Origin: Pseudorhizobium flavum
GTDB taxonomy: Bacteria; Pseudomonadota; Alphaproteobacteria; Rhizobiales; Rhizobiaceae
NCBI RefSeq assembly: GCF_902502825.2
Contig: NZ_LR723673.1
Coordinates: 1 to 64,000 of the forward strand
Direction: 5' to 3'
DNA length: 64,000 nucleotides
The notes below the pieces were generated by a model, which saw nothing but the letters and a program-made list of their open reading frames with translations, did not search any database and was not told the DNA's origin. How positions within the stretch are numbered: the first letter of the stretch is position 1; every line of letters starts with the position of its first letter. This document shows positions 1 through 9,363 of this stretch, in pieces. The position numbers were made by a program, and so were the translations under genes.

Positions 1-1
1 C

Positions 2-196
2 GCGCTGATACTTATTATGAGCGACCAGAGAAAGACGCTTCCCGTCGCTCTGGAATCGTTGCTCGGCGCCCATGATTTGCGGTGGGGTGAAGTCTTGGCC
101 GGCGCCTCGCTGATAGCTCTACCTTTGTTCTTAATATTCATCTTCTGCTATCGGTATTTCGTCGCCGGGTTGTCGGCGGGTGCGGTGAAGGGATGA
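2..196 (+). CDS. Sugar-type ABC transporter permease, C-terminal end (partial)
   Basis: Only the last 64 codons lie in the window; the gene enters from the left edge and stops at TGA 194-196. The encoded tail contains the pattern GAHDLRWGEVLAGASLIALP, followed by a hydrophobic segment and the ending RYFVAGLSAGAVKG. This ending is characteristic of MalG/UgpE-type carbohydrate ABC permeases (MetI-like fold), where it follows the last transmembrane helix. The protein would sit in the inner membrane and import a carbohydrate or polyol-like compound. It reads toward the GMC dehydrogenase 76 bp downstream, so uptake and first oxidation may be co-transcribed. The solute specificity cannot be told. 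Confidence 0.8.
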   Translation, partial: ALILIMSDQRKTLPVALESLLGAHDLRWGEVLAGASLIALPLFLIFIFCYRYFVAGLSAGAVKG

Positions 197-272
197 TCCC
201 GTCAAGTAAAGGCGGAAGATCGGCCGCCTTTTTGACTTGCGTTTGAAAAACATCACCGACCGGAGAAGGTCC

Positions 273-1931
273 ATGTCGAGTTACGACTATATTATCATTG
301 GTGCAGGTTCCGCCGGGTGTGTTTTAGCCACCCGCCTGAGTGAAGACGCCAATGTGAGCGTTTTGCTGATCGAGGCGGGCGGAGGGAAGTCGCTGTTTGT
401 CGATATGCCCGCCGGAATCAGGATCCTCTATACGAGCGATCGGTACAACTGGCGCTTTTGGACTGAGCCGCAGCGACATCTTGACAATCGCCGGATCTAT
501 ATTCCCAGGGGGAGGGTTATTGGAGGGTCGTCATCAATCAATTCGATGATCGCGATCCGCTGCAACCCTTGGGACTACGATTCATGGGCGTCTCGGGGCA
601 TGCCTAAGTGGAGCTTTTCCGCAATGCTCCCCTATTTGCGCAGGATTGAGGATGCTAGCCTGGTTGTTCAGCCTGATAATGGAACGCGCGGGCACAGCGG
701 ACCCATCAAGCTTTCCTTCGGGCCACGGCGCTCGACCACGCAGGCGTTTGTCGACAGTCTCGTCGCTGCAGGTTTGCCTGAGAACAATGGATTCAACGGG
801 TCGTCGCAGATAGGCGCGGGCTTCTACGAACTTACGATAGCACATGGAAAGCGGTCCGGCGCATTCAAGTACTTAGAACGCGCCAAGGGACGCCCAAACC
901 TCACCATCCTGCCAAATTGTCATGTTCGTCGCATCAACGTTGAAGGAGGTTCTGCCAGTGGCGTGATCGTGGTTCAGAATGGCCGCGAGAGGACAATCAA
1001 CTGTGATCGAGAAGTTCTGCTGACGGCAGGCGCAATCGGTTCGCCGCAGCTTTTGATGTTGTCGGGTATCGGGCCTGCTGATCATATGCGGTCTCTCGGC
1101 ATTAAACCGGTTCACCACCTCCCGGGTGTGGGAGAGAATCTTCAGGACCATCTCGACTGCGCGGTTCGCTTCGAGGCATCGCAGCCGACGACGTTGACCC
1201 CCTATATGGGCCTCCTGAAAGGCGGGATGGCCGGTGCTCGATACATTCTCAAAGGCGATGGGCCGGCCGCTTCACAGGCCGTGGAGGCGGGGGCGTTTTG
1301 GGGCCCCGACCGATCGTCGCCGTTGCCGGAGTGGCAGGCGCACTTTGCTAACGTTCTCCGCAATCCGCCGCCCGGCGAGCGTATCGCTCACGGCTTCGCT
1401 GTTCGCGTATGTCAGCTCAGGCCACAAAGTCGCGGTACGGTGAGATTGCGAAGCGGGGACCCCGCCATTCCACCAGCAATCGACCCGCGTCTTGGGTCCG
1501 AGCATGCGGACCTCGCGAGTCTGAGAGATGGCGTGCGCGATATGTGCGATATGATGATGTGCGGACCACTCAAGAACTTCGTAAAACGCCCGATCGATGC
1601 GGAAGCCTTTGGCAATCTCTCCTCGCTGGAGACTTTCGTGCGAGCGCGGGCCGAGACGGTATATCATCCCGTTGGGACCTGTCGCATGGGTGCTGATGAT
1701 GCATCGGTCGTGGACCCGAGCATGAAAGTCCGCGGTCTTGATGGTCTGCGGGTCGTCGACGGTTCGGTGATGCCAACGCTTCTAAGCGGCAATACAAACC
1801 TGCCCATTATGGCGATGGCCGAGAAAATCGCTGACGAACTTATTCACGGTGAAAGCTTTTCGCCTGAGTACCCGATCGCTGGGCAGATGCTTGCGCATGA
1901 CGCGCATGGGCGCCGCCCGCCCTCCTCCTGA
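273..1931 (+). CDS. GMC-family FAD-dependent alcohol/choline-type dehydrogenase
   Basis: This 552-aa protein has the GMC oxidoreductase layout. An N-terminal FAD-binding Rossmann motif (YDYIIIGAGSAGCVLATRL) starts within the first five residues, followed by IEAGG and the GMC signature 1 region (GRVIGGSSSINSMIAIR). Signature 2 lies around residue 255 (GAIGSPQLLMLSGIGP). Near the C-terminus are the catalytic histidine segment YHPVGTCRMG and the second conserved segment VVDGSVMPTLLSGNTN. ATG 273 is preferred over the upstream 237 start because it follows an AGAAGG-like ribosome-binding site and puts the FAD motif at the very N-terminus. Family members oxidise primary alcohols, choline or polyethylene glycol to aldehydes. 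The downstream aldehyde dehydrogenase and acyl-CoA ligase fit such a role, but the substrate is unknown. Confidence 0.9.
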   Translation: MSSYDYIIIGAGSAGCVLATRLSEDANVSVLLIEAGGGKSLFVDMPAGIRILYTSDRYNWRFWTEPQRHLDNRRIYIPRGRVIGGSSSINSMIAIRCNPWDYDSWASRGMPKWSFSAMLPYLRRIEDASLVVQPDNGTRGHSGPIKLSFGPRRSTTQAFVDSLVAAGLPENNGFNGSSQIGAGFYELTIAHGKRSGAFKYLERAKGRPNLTILPNCHVRRINVEGGSASGVIVVQNGRERTINCDREVLLTAGAIGSPQLLMLSGIGPADHMRSLGIKPVHHLPGVGENLQDHLDCAVRFEASQPTTLTPYMGLLKGGMAGARYILKGDGPAASQAVEAGAFWGPDRSSPLPEWQAHFANVLRNPPPGERIAHGFAVRVCQLRPQSRGTVRLRSGDPAIPPAIDPRLGSEHADLASLRDGVRDMCDMMMCGPLKNFVKRPIDAEAFGNLSSLETFVRARAETVYHPVGTCRMGADDASVVDPSMKVRGLDGLRVVDGSVMPTLLSGNTNLPIMAMAEKIADELIHGESFSPEYPIAGQMLAHDAHGRRPPSS

Positions 1932-2016
1932 AAGCCTCCGTTTACCGTCCGCGGAACGCTGTAACGGTGCGAAAGCGCCCAAACCGTTTTCGTAGCTTTT
2001 GAACTCGCAGGGTACG

Positions 2017-3399
2017 ATGGCTGATTTTGATGTTGATCTGGCAGTAATTGGTGGTGGTTCAGGCGGGGTCCGCGCGGCGCGGGTTGCTGCTAGCTATGGG
2101 GCCAAGGTCATTGTTGCTGAAGGAGATCGGGTTGGCGGGACCTGCGTCATCCGTGGCTGCGTGCCCAAAAAGCTTATGGTTTATGCTTCAGATTTCCAGA
2201 AAGAGATCGGGAACGCGGCGGGCTTCGGATGGTCGATTCCCCCAGCGAAATTCGATTGGGGAGTATTGACGGGAAATAGAGACAGGGAAGTCTCCCGTCT
2301 CGAAGCCGCATATACGTCGGCGATTGAAAAGTCGGGAGCGCGCCTGGTAAAAGAGCGCGCGACGTTTCAGGATGCGCGCACCTTGCGTCTTTCCAATGGG
2401 GAAACTGTGCGCGCTCGTAATATATTGATTGCCACAGGCAGCACGCCCAACCATGGGGAAGTTTTACCAGGCCTCGAGCATGTCATCTCCTCAGATAAGG
2501 TCTTTGAGCTTCGTGAATTGCCGAGACGGATCATAATTCAAGGAGGAGGCTACATCGCGGTTGAGTTCGCATGCATATTTGCCGGTCTCGGTTCGAAAGT
2601 GACTTTGGTTTGTCGGAGCGACAACATCCTGCGCGGTTTCGATCAAGACATAAGGACACATGTTCGGGATGCTCTGGAGCAGCAGGAGATTAGGATTGTC
2701 ACTGACTGCCGGATCAAAAGAGTCGACAGGATGGACGAAAGCAGTGGCGTATTGAAAGCTAGTCTTTCAAACGCTGAACAGCTCGTCGCCGACCAAGTCA
2801 TGTTTGCGATCGGACGAAAGCCCAACACTCAAGGCCTAAATCTCCAGAAATCTGGCGTTGCGCTAAGTGCTGACAGCGGCGGCGTCGCGGTCAACGAGAA
2901 CTCGCAGACCAATGTGCCCCATATCTATGCGGTCGGCGACGTGACAAATCGCGTCAACCTTACCCCTGTAGCCGTGCGCGAAGCGCAGGCCTTTGCAGAT
3001 TCGGTATTTGGCAAGCGTCCCACGCAGGTCGACTATACGGATATCCCGACTGCGGTTTTCTCGCGTCCGGAAGTCGGATCAGTTGGACTATCGGAGGCAC
3101 AAGCCTGTGCCCGGTTTGAAAGGGTGGACATCTACAAAACGGATTTCCGGCCGATGAAGGTTGCCCTCTCCCACAGCTCCGAACGAATGATGATGAAACT
3201 CGTCGTGGATGCCGATTCCGGGAGGGTCGTCGGCTGCCATATTGTCGGATCTGGCGCTGCGGAGATCATCCAGGCAGTTGCGATTGCGATAAGAATGAAA
3301 GCCGTAAAGGAGGACTTCGATGCAACGATGGCTCTTCATCCAACTGCGGCGGAAGAACTTGTCACGATGCGGACGGCCACCAGGCGCTGCGTTCGTTAA
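2017..3399 (+). CDS. gor: Glutathione-disulfide reductase
   Basis: This 460-aa protein belongs to the class I pyridine-nucleotide disulfide oxidoreductases. It has an FAD motif (AVIGGGSGGVRAARVA), the redox-active disulfide GGTCVIRGCVPKK near residues 41-53, an NAD(P)H-binding GGGYIAVEFA segment around residue 175, and the C-terminal interface motif LHPTAAEELVTMR with its catalytic histidine. VIRGCVPKK with a missing N-terminal extension is typical of bacterial glutathione reductase rather than lipoamide dehydrogenase. It reduces GSSG to GSH using NADPH in the cytoplasm. ATG 2017 is chosen over TTG 1999. It lies 85 bp after the GMC dehydrogenase and 4 kb before a GST, so it probably regenerates glutathione used by the neighbouring catabolic enzymes. 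Confidence 0.92.
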   Translation: MADFDVDLAVIGGGSGGVRAARVAASYGAKVIVAEGDRVGGTCVIRGCVPKKLMVYASDFQKEIGNAAGFGWSIPPAKFDWGVLTGNRDREVSRLEAAYTSAIEKSGARLVKERATFQDARTLRLSNGETVRARNILIATGSTPNHGEVLPGLEHVISSDKVFELRELPRRIIIQGGGYIAVEFACIFAGLGSKVTLVCRSDNILRGFDQDIRTHVRDALEQQEIRIVTDCRIKRVDRMDESSGVLKASLSNAEQLVADQVMFAIGRKPNTQGLNLQKSGVALSADSGGVAVNENSQTNVPHIYAVGDVTNRVNLTPVAVREAQAFADSVFGKRPTQVDYTDIPTAVFSRPEVGSVGLSEAQACARFERVDIYKTDFRPMKVALSHSSERMMMKLVVDADSGRVVGCHIVGSGAAEIIQAVAIAIRMKAVKEDFDATMALHPTAAEELVTMRTATRRCVR

Positions 3400-3477
3400 C
3401 GCATTTTGTAGCAAATCGGATTCCTCTGGCGTTACCTAAATGCGGCTGAGCAGACACGATCTCCATCAGGGCAACGA

Positions 3478-3875
3478 CTATGTAACGATCGCATGAATAG
3501 GCCGAATACATGAACGCACCCGCCGAACGCGATATGTCTTAAAACGCTTGCGCCTGCGGGGCCATCTATACATGAAGCTCTCGATGAAGCCGTTCTGCAT
3601 CGGCTTGCCCGGAGCGATGTAGTGCCATTCGACGATTCGACGCGGTTCTGATCCGCCCAGGCGAGGATGGCGTTCAAGGTGAGCTCGCTGCCATAGCTGA
3701 CGATCATCCTCGGCCGGCCGCGTTCGGCGACGAGCCTGTCCAACTCGCGGGCAACCCGCATGCCGGACAACCACGTATCGACCGGTAGCGCCAGGCATTC
3801 CCTCGTGCAGTCTGCAGTCGTCGACGACGGCGAGGATACGGAAGCGGCGGCGGTAGTGTCCAGAACCTTTCGCAC
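3478..3875 (-). pseudogene. IS3-family transposase (OrfB), 3' half, degenerate
   Basis: The minus strand encodes pieces of the rve integrase core of an IS3-family OrfB: FRILAVVDDC near 3835, then in shifted frames GMRVARELDRLVAERGRPR, VEWHYIAPGKPMQNGFIESF and an RPH-like tail. At least two frameshifts break it. The 5' half of what looks like the same gene lies at 5262-5507, so an IS256-type element sitting between them (about 3855-5262) most likely interrupted it before both decayed. No intact transposase can be made. Confidence 0.75.
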
Positions 3876-5262
3876 TTTTTCTTAAGCGACGGCTCCGTGG
3901 GTTGAGGTCTGCTCCGCGTAGAGCGGATCCATGTTCATATATTTGCGCGTCGACCACTGACTGCCGGCAATATGCCTCAGCCGGGCGGCCGCCAGGTTCA
4001 GGCAGCTCTGCCCGTCCGGGAATGCCCCCACGACGCGGGTGCGCCGTCGGATTTCTTTCATGATCCGCTTCAGCGGATTGTTGGTCCTGATCTTGAGCCA
4101 ATGGCTGTCGGGGAAGGTAGAAAGTCAGGGGCTCATCGATATGCGCCTCCATCAACTCGGCCGCTTTCCCGAGCTTTTGCCGGCGTAGGTCCTCGATGAT
4201 CATGGCAGCCTTCTCCTGCGCTGCTTCTCGGCTTTCCTGGGCATGGATCGCCTTGAGCATATGGCTGATTTCACGCACCTTGGTCTTTGACACGTGGCTG
4301 AACACGTTCCGGTAAAATGCACCATGCAGCGCTGCCAGCGCGCCTCGGACAGATAGTCGGCGACGCTTTCCACTAGGCCGCGGCAAGCGTCCGAGATGAT
4401 CAGTTGCACGCCGCTCAAGCCGCGGTCGGTGGCGCAAGACGCCGACCAGCCGGACTTGTCCTCCTTGGCGCCTTCGCAGATGCCGGTAACCCTCGGAATT
4501 GACGGCGCTGGCCACCGGCAGCGAGACGTTGCGCACCTCGCCCGCCCAGGTCCGCTTCATCACGATGCCGTCGAGATAGAGATAGGGGTGATCGCCCTCG
4601 ATCGGCGCGGTTTCGCCATTCCTCGATCTTCTCGACCCGCGTGCCTCACAGCGCCTCGGTGATGTCCTCCACGCGCCGCACCGAGACACCGGCCAGATAC
4701 ATCTCGATCAGCTGCCTCTTCGAGATATTGATAGACGAGCTCTTCGAGCGAGTACCTGCAGTGCTCTACGATCTCGATCGTCCGCGCCCAAGCTTCCGTG
4801 TAAAGGGGGGAAAGAGCCGCGCCATTTCTTCCGGCGGCTTCAGATAACGGTCGGCGTGCCGCTCGCGCTCAAAGCCGACATCGCTGAATGCGCTGCTCGA
4901 CGCGGAGGCGGACCGCTTGTGTGGCGCAGGGCGCTATGAACGCAATGAAGGCAGCCAGGACACGCGGGCCGGCAGCTACGAGCGGGCACTGCACAGGCTG
5001 GCGAGGTGACGCTGAAGGTGCCGAAGCTGCGCCGCCAGATTTTCGAGACGGCCATCATCGAGCCGCCTCTCGACCGAACTCTCACTCCGTCGATAGCGCC
5101 TCCTCGACCGTCCCGCGCACCATCGCGGCAAGGTGATCCTTGATTTGCGCTTCGTCGATCCGGATCACCTCACCCACGCCCGCATCCTTTTCGTAATCCA
5201 TCCTTGCGCTCCTTCCGTCACTGTAGAAGAAGCCGTCAAATCTGAAAGTGCGAAAGATTCTT
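3855..5262 (-). mobile_element. Decayed IS256-family element nested in an IS3 remnant
   Basis: Near-matching ends are visible: GAACCTTTCGCACTTTTTC at about 3865-3883 on the plus strand, and GAATCTTTCGCACTTTCAG on the minus strand at about 5238-5256. Minus-strand fragments of an IS256 transposase are readable. The N-terminus is around 5100-5205 (DEAQIKDHLAAMVRGTVEEA), the central piece IEMYLAGVSVRRVEDITEA is followed by a stop codon where Trp is expected (about 4650-4730), and the DACRGLVESV piece is around 4370-4400. Frameshifts and stops are frequent, so the element is dead. It differs from the intact 1417-bp IS256 copies elsewhere in the window. A middle segment (about 4888-5070) reads on the opposite strand. 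Confidence 0.75.
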
Positions 5263-5507
5263 CACGTTATCGCATCGGCCGTCGGTAAGCTGGTCCGACA
5301 CGAAGTCCAGCTCTCGTCGGGGCGCAGCGGCACCAGCATCGGCGCCCTGCTGCTGATCGCCCGCTTGCGGTCGCCACGCCTGCGCCACCGGTGAACTTCT
5401 CCTATCCGTAGAGCCGGAACAATTTCTTGCGGTTCACGACGAGCCCTTACCGCCTCAGCATCACGAGGAGTCGCTGTAACCGAACCCTCCTGCGCTATCG
5501 CCTTCAT
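5262..5507 (-). pseudogene. IS3-family transposase (OrfB), 5' half, degenerate
   Basis: On the minus strand, mixed frames give NRKKLFRLYG, GGRKRAI-type, RAPMLVPLRPDE and SDQLTDGRR. This is the region just before the rve catalytic core in IS3-family OrfB proteins. The protein would continue into FRILAVVDDC at 3835 if the IS256 remnant were removed. Frameshifts and an internal stop show it is not functional. Confidence 0.65.
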
Positions 5508-5879
5508 CCTCCCGCGAACGTCGCGGTCGTCGGGACGGCTGGTCTGTAGCGAACCGTCATGCGGCGGCAGCCGATGTCTTTACACGCCCGCCGTTCGCTC
5601 ATCCCGAAGGCAAGTTCTGTTTGGAAGCCCGTCACTTTCAGCCCGTGGAGGGCTGTCCAATACCGGCCAAGGCGCGATCAACGTGTGCTACTGCCGAAAG
5701 GACCGTGCCGACCAGATACATCAAGGATAGCGATGGCGCAGTTCAGGGCGCGATCTACTCCAAAACCCATTGACTGCCAGAACTGGATATGCCAATTTGG
5801 TCGAACCAGATCGCGATGTTTCCCGAACGTATGCGCACCTGGATGGTTGGACGTTGAAAATCTCGAAGGAGGAAGCGCC
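5508..5879 (+). other. Gap upstream of the FAD oxidase; no convincing gene
   Basis: An open frame continues upstream of GTG 5880, but its composition (Arg/Ser/Pro-rich, no recognisable domain) and the good ribosome-binding site at 5867-5872 argue that translation starts at 5880. The promoter of the FAD oxidase/GST pair presumably lies here. I see no clear operator, terminator or RNA gene. Confidence 0.4.
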
Positions 5880-7532
5880 GTGGCGAAGGAAAAGAGCGGC
5901 TACTATGGCACGCGTAGGAAATTCTGGACGTGGGGATATGAAGGGGAAGACAATTCCCAGGACGAAATCCGTATCATGCGAGAACGCGTGGAGCAGCGGC
6001 TCGGAATTAAGGATATCAAAGTTCTGTCAGACCCGACTCTCGATGAGATTGAACTTTACCCGTCGCGCATAAAGATCCCACGTACTCTGGAGGATTTCTG
6101 TACCTCTGAAAAATGGGACAGAATTGTTCATACGTACGGTAAGGGTTTCAAGGACATGACCCTTATCTACAGGCGCGATTTCAAAAAGGCCCCGGACGTC
6201 GTGGCCTATCCGCGCGACGAAGAAGACATCGCCGCCATCTTCGACTGGTGTGGGGAAAATGGCTATGCATGCATACCGTATGGCGGTGGTTCGAGCGTCA
6301 CCGGCGGCTTCTGGGGCCCCGAGCGCGACGCCTTTCCCGGCGTCGTCGTCATCGACCTGGGCAACCTCAACCAGATTCTCGAAATCGACCCCGTGTCACG
6401 CTGCGCGAGGATACAGGCAGGCATTCTCGGGCCGGCTCTGGAAGAACAACTGAAGCCGCACGGTCTCACCCTGCGCCATATTCCCCAATCGTGGGAGTTC
6501 TCGTCGCTGGGCGGCTGGATCGCAACCCGCTCGTCCGGCCATTATGCGACCCATCTCACGCATATCGACGACATGGTGGAAAGCCTACGGGTGGTCACGC
6601 CAGCGGGAACGATCCAGAACCGCCGGCTGCCAGGCTCCGGTGCGGGACCCAATCCGGATCGCCTGTTCATCGGGTCGGAAGGCACGATGGGCATCATCAC
6701 GGATGCGTGGATGCGTCTTCAGGGACGTGTGAAATTCCGTGCGAATGCCTCCATCTCCTTCAAGACGTTCTATGAGGGTGCCAAGGCCGTCCGTCAGATC
6801 ACCCAAGCGGGACTGTTCCCGGCGAACTGCCGCTATCTGGACGAGCAGGACGCCAAATTCTACGGCGCCGGGGACGGCACCGATTCGGTCTTGCTGCTGG
6901 GCTTCGAATCCGCTGACCATCCGGTGGACGCATGGCTCGAGCGTGGTCTCGAAATCTGCAAGGACTTCGGTGGCGTCGTGAAGCAGCGCGCGGGAACTGC
7001 GGACAACGCGCTGGAGACCAGCCGCAGCGGGCCGCAAGGTAACTGGCGGCATCAGTTCAGATACTTGCCCCGGCTGATGCATACGCGCGCAGCGATGGGA
7101 ATCGTCAGCTTCACGTTCGAAACCGCCTACACTTGGGATCGGTTCGAAGAAGTTGACACCGAGATCATGCGTCGCGTGAGGGCGGCCCAGAAGGAGCACC
7201 TTGGTGGCGGTATTGTCTGCCGCAGGTTTTCCTTCCTGTATCCGGACGGTCCCGCTCCGTACTATTCGATCATGGCTCCTTCGACACATGACAACAGCCT
7301 TGAAGCCTATTCGATGCTCCACGATGTGGCGTCGAATGCGCTAATTGAGCTCGGCGCAACCATCACGCACCATCATGCCGTAGGCAAGTCGTTCCGTCCT
7401 TGGTACGACAAGGAGGTCGATCCATTGTTCCGCCGTGTGCTGGCGGCTGCGAAAACCGAACTCGACCCAAATTGGATGTTGAACCCTGGCCTGCTTGTTG
7501 ACAAGCCGGCAGGATTGAAGATCGTCGGATAG
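5880..7532 (+). CDS. FAD-linked oxidase, alkylglycerone-phosphate synthase-like
   Basis: This 550-aa protein starts at GTG 5880, preceded by AAGGAGGAA. It has the PCMH-type FAD-binding fold followed by an FAD-linked oxidase C-terminal domain. Landmarks are YPRDEEDIAAIFDWC, the FAD loop YGGGSSVTGG (about residue 130), SWEFSSLGGWIATRSSGHYA, and GSEGTMGIITDAWMR. The N-terminal KFWTWGYEGED segment, the 550-aa length and the C-terminal PWYDKEV and LDPNWMLNPG segments match the alkyldihydroxyacetone-phosphate synthase-like branch. In eukaryotes that enzyme swaps an acyl for an alkyl chain to make ether lipids. Bacterial homologues in catabolic clusters are mostly uncharacterised. The GST starts 13 bp downstream, which implies one transcript and possibly sequential action on an ether-type substrate (inference). 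Confidence 0.85.
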   Translation: MAKEKSGYYGTRRKFWTWGYEGEDNSQDEIRIMRERVEQRLGIKDIKVLSDPTLDEIELYPSRIKIPRTLEDFCTSEKWDRIVHTYGKGFKDMTLIYRRDFKKAPDVVAYPRDEEDIAAIFDWCGENGYACIPYGGGSSVTGGFWGPERDAFPGVVVIDLGNLNQILEIDPVSRCARIQAGILGPALEEQLKPHGLTLRHIPQSWEFSSLGGWIATRSSGHYATHLTHIDDMVESLRVVTPAGTIQNRRLPGSGAGPNPDRLFIGSEGTMGIITDAWMRLQGRVKFRANASISFKTFYEGAKAVRQITQAGLFPANCRYLDEQDAKFYGAGDGTDSVLLLGFESADHPVDAWLERGLEICKDFGGVVKQRAGTADNALETSRSGPQGNWRHQFRYLPRLMHTRAAMGIVSFTFETAYTWDRFEEVDTEIMRRVRAAQKEHLGGGIVCRRFSFLYPDGPAPYYSIMAPSTHDNSLEAYSMLHDVASNALIELGATITHHHAVGKSFRPWYDKEVDPLFRRVLAAAKTELDPNWMLNPGLLVDKPAGLKIVG

Positions 7533-7545
7533 GGATTCTTCAGCG

Positions 7546-8235
7546 ATGATTGATCTATACTTCTGGCCAACCCCCAACGGGTATAAAGCCGCTATAATGC
7601 TTGCAGAGTTGGACTTGGAGTACCGTGTAATTCCGGTTGATATAACGGCAGGAGAGCAGTTTAATCCGGACTTCCTGAAGATCAATCCAAACAACAAGGT
7701 GCCGGCCATCGTGGATCACGATGGCCCGCACAACAAACCTTATGCGGTTTTTGAATCCGCGGTTGTACTGATCTATCTTGCGGAAAAATCAGGAAAATTC
7801 CTTTCTCAGGATCCTGAAAAACGCTATGAAACGCTAAAGTGGCTTGTCTTCCAGAATTCGACAATGGGTCCAATGCTGGGCCAAGCACACCACTTCATGG
7901 TGTATGCGGATGAGAAGATAGATTACGCCATTGAACGTTACGACCGGGAAGTTGGTCGAATATACAACATTCTCGAAAAACGCCTTGGCCAACATGAATA
8001 TCTTGCCGGCGAGTATTCGATCGCTGATATCAGCACCTTCCCTTGGGTTCGCACCCGAAAATTGCATCGACGCGACTTGTCGGAGTACCCGAACATTGAT
8101 CGATGGTACCAAGCGATCAAAGACCGTCCGGGGGTTCGGGCGGGCATAGATACGTTGTCCGACAGCAAACGATGGGAAGCTAAGCCGGGCACCGAGGCTT
8201 GGAAGAACATGTTCGGAAAGAACGGAAGCTCGTAA
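7546..8235 (+). CDS. Glutathione S-transferase, Nu/YfcG-YghU-like
   Basis: This 229-aa cytoplasmic protein has an N-terminal thioredoxin-fold GST domain starting MIDLYFWPTPNGYKAAIML and containing FLKINPNNKVPAIVD and ESAVVLIYLAEKSGKFL. An all-alpha C-terminal domain follows, with PMLGQAHHF and the N-capping segment LAGEYSIADISTFPW. TPNG near residue 9 and NPNNKVPAIVD are typical of Nu-class enzymes (E. coli YfcG/YghU). Members of that class have disulfide reductase activity, and some alphaproteobacterial relatives cleave thioethers formed during aryl-ether breakdown. It directly follows the FAD oxidase and shares the locus with gor, which supports a glutathione-consuming catabolic step. Confidence 0.9.
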   Translation: MIDLYFWPTPNGYKAAIMLAELDLEYRVIPVDITAGEQFNPDFLKINPNNKVPAIVDHDGPHNKPYAVFESAVVLIYLAEKSGKFLSQDPEKRYETLKWLVFQNSTMGPMLGQAHHFMVYADEKIDYAIERYDREVGRIYNILEKRLGQHEYLAGEYSIADISTFPWVRTRKLHRRDLSEYPNIDRWYQAIKDRPGVRAGIDTLSDSKRWEAKPGTEAWKNMFGKNGSS

Positions 8236-8255
8236 CAATCACACAAATCCTCCCA

Positions 8256-8293
8256 GGCGTCAGGCGCGGCGATCTGTTCGTCGCGCCTGCGCC
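8256..8293 (+). terminator. Strong hairpin after the GST gene
   Basis: The arms GGCG-CAGGCGCG (8256-8268, with one bulged T) and CGCGCCTGCGCC (8282-8293) pair over 12 bp with a 13-nt loop, 20 bp after the GST stop codon. No T-run follows, so it is at best an imperfect intrinsic terminator or mRNA-stabilising stem. Confidence 0.45.
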
Positions 8294-8368
8294 GCGTAGC
8301 GGCACTTGAGGCAGCGGTTCTCCCTGCGGGGCTAGAGCACGTGCTGCGATCGATGAATCGATTGTGAA

Positions 8369-8803
8369 GTGACGACGCAGGCCGAAGCTGATTCAACATC
8401 CACAGCGAAGAGGTGGATGATGGGCCAGGCACTGAGCGACGATCTTCGAATACGGGTTTTGAAAGCGTCTGCAGCGGGCATGTCAGCTCGACAGGCTGCA
8501 GCCCGGTTCGGAGTTGGGATCTCGACAGCGATCCGCTGGATCGCGAGAGCGAAAGAGGGCGAGCTGACCCCTCGGCCGCAGGGCTGGAGGCGGCCATCGG
8601 CGGTAGACGCACACGAGGAATTTGTTGTCGCCCTGATCGAAGAGCGGAAGGACGTGACGCTCGATGAAATGGTCCAGCGCTTGTCCGTCGAACGGCAGGT
8701 GAAGATCAGCCGTAGCGCACTTGGCTTCTGGCTTCGAGGCCGAGGATGGACCTTTAAAAAAAGACCGCACACGCACTGGAGCAAGACCGGCCGGATGTCC
8801 TGA
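8369..8803 (+). CDS. IS630 transposase, OrfA (helix-turn-helix part)
   Basis: The N-terminal DNA-binding half of an IS630-family transposase: [25 protein letters not shown] and [13 protein letters not shown] form the helix-turn-helix, and [27 protein letters not shown] leads to the linker region. The start may be ATG 8417 or 8420 rather than 8369. The frame ends at 8803, just after an A7G run at 8756-8763. A -1 shift there would continue into the catalytic half, which is common in this family and is either programmed or a mutation. Confidence 0.8.
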   Translation: MTTQAEADSTSTAKRWMMGQALSDDLRIRVLKASAAGMSARQAAARFGVGISTAIRWIARAKEGELTPRPQGWRRPSAVDAHEEFVVALIEERKDVTLDEMVQRLSVERQVKISRSALGFWLRGRGWTFKKRPHTHWSKTGRMS

Positions 8804-9363
8804 AGCGCCGGCGCGTCTGGTTTGATGGTCAGCTCGATCTCGATCCGGAGAAGCTGATCTTCATCGATGAAACCGGCCTTTCCACGAAGATGGCACGTCT
8901 GCGCGGGCGTGCACTGCGAGGCGAACGTTGCCGGGCCGGCGTACCGCACGGGCACTGGAAGACAACGACCTTCACCGGCGCCTTGCGCCTAACCGGAATG
9001 ACCGCACCGTTTGTCTACGACGGCGCGATGAACGGCAACGTCTTCCTGGCCTATGTCGAACAGGTACTTCTGCCGACCCTTCAGGCCGGGGACGTCGTAG
9101 TCATGGACAACTTGCCAGCACACAAGACATCCGGTGTGCGGGATGCCATCGAGCGCGCCGGGGCCAAGCTTATGTTCCTCCCGCCCTATAGCCCAGACTT
9201 CAATCCCATCGAGAATGCATTCTCGAAACTGAAAGCCATGCTGCGAGGCCGCGCGGAGCGAAAGATCGATGCCCTGTGGGACGCAGTCGGCGCCTTGATA
9301 CCCCGCTTCACTCCTGACGAGTGTGCCAACTACTTCAGGGCTGCCGGGTATGACCCGGATTGA
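8761..9363 (+). CDS. IS630 transposase, OrfB (DDE catalytic part)
   Basis: The catalytic DDE_3-type half. [20 protein letters not shown] holds the first Asp, [11 protein letters not shown] the second, and [20 protein letters not shown] the Glu with its conserved context. All three catalytic residues appear to be present. The frame opens just after the A-run at 8756-8762 and has an internal ATG at 8890. Expression as an OrfA-OrfB fusion by -1 frameshifting is likely but not proven. The reading frame is intact to the TGA at 9361-9363. Confidence 0.8.
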   Translation, partial: KTAHALEQDRPDVLKRRRVWFDGQLDLDPEKLIFIDETGLSTKMARLRGRALRGERCRAGVPHGHWKTTTFTGALRLTGMTAPFVYDGAMNGNVFLAYVEQVLLPTLQAGDVVVMDNLPAHKTSGVRDAIERAGAKLMFLPPYSPDFNPIENAFSKLKAMLRGRAERKIDALWDAVGALIPRFTPDECANYFRAAGYDPD

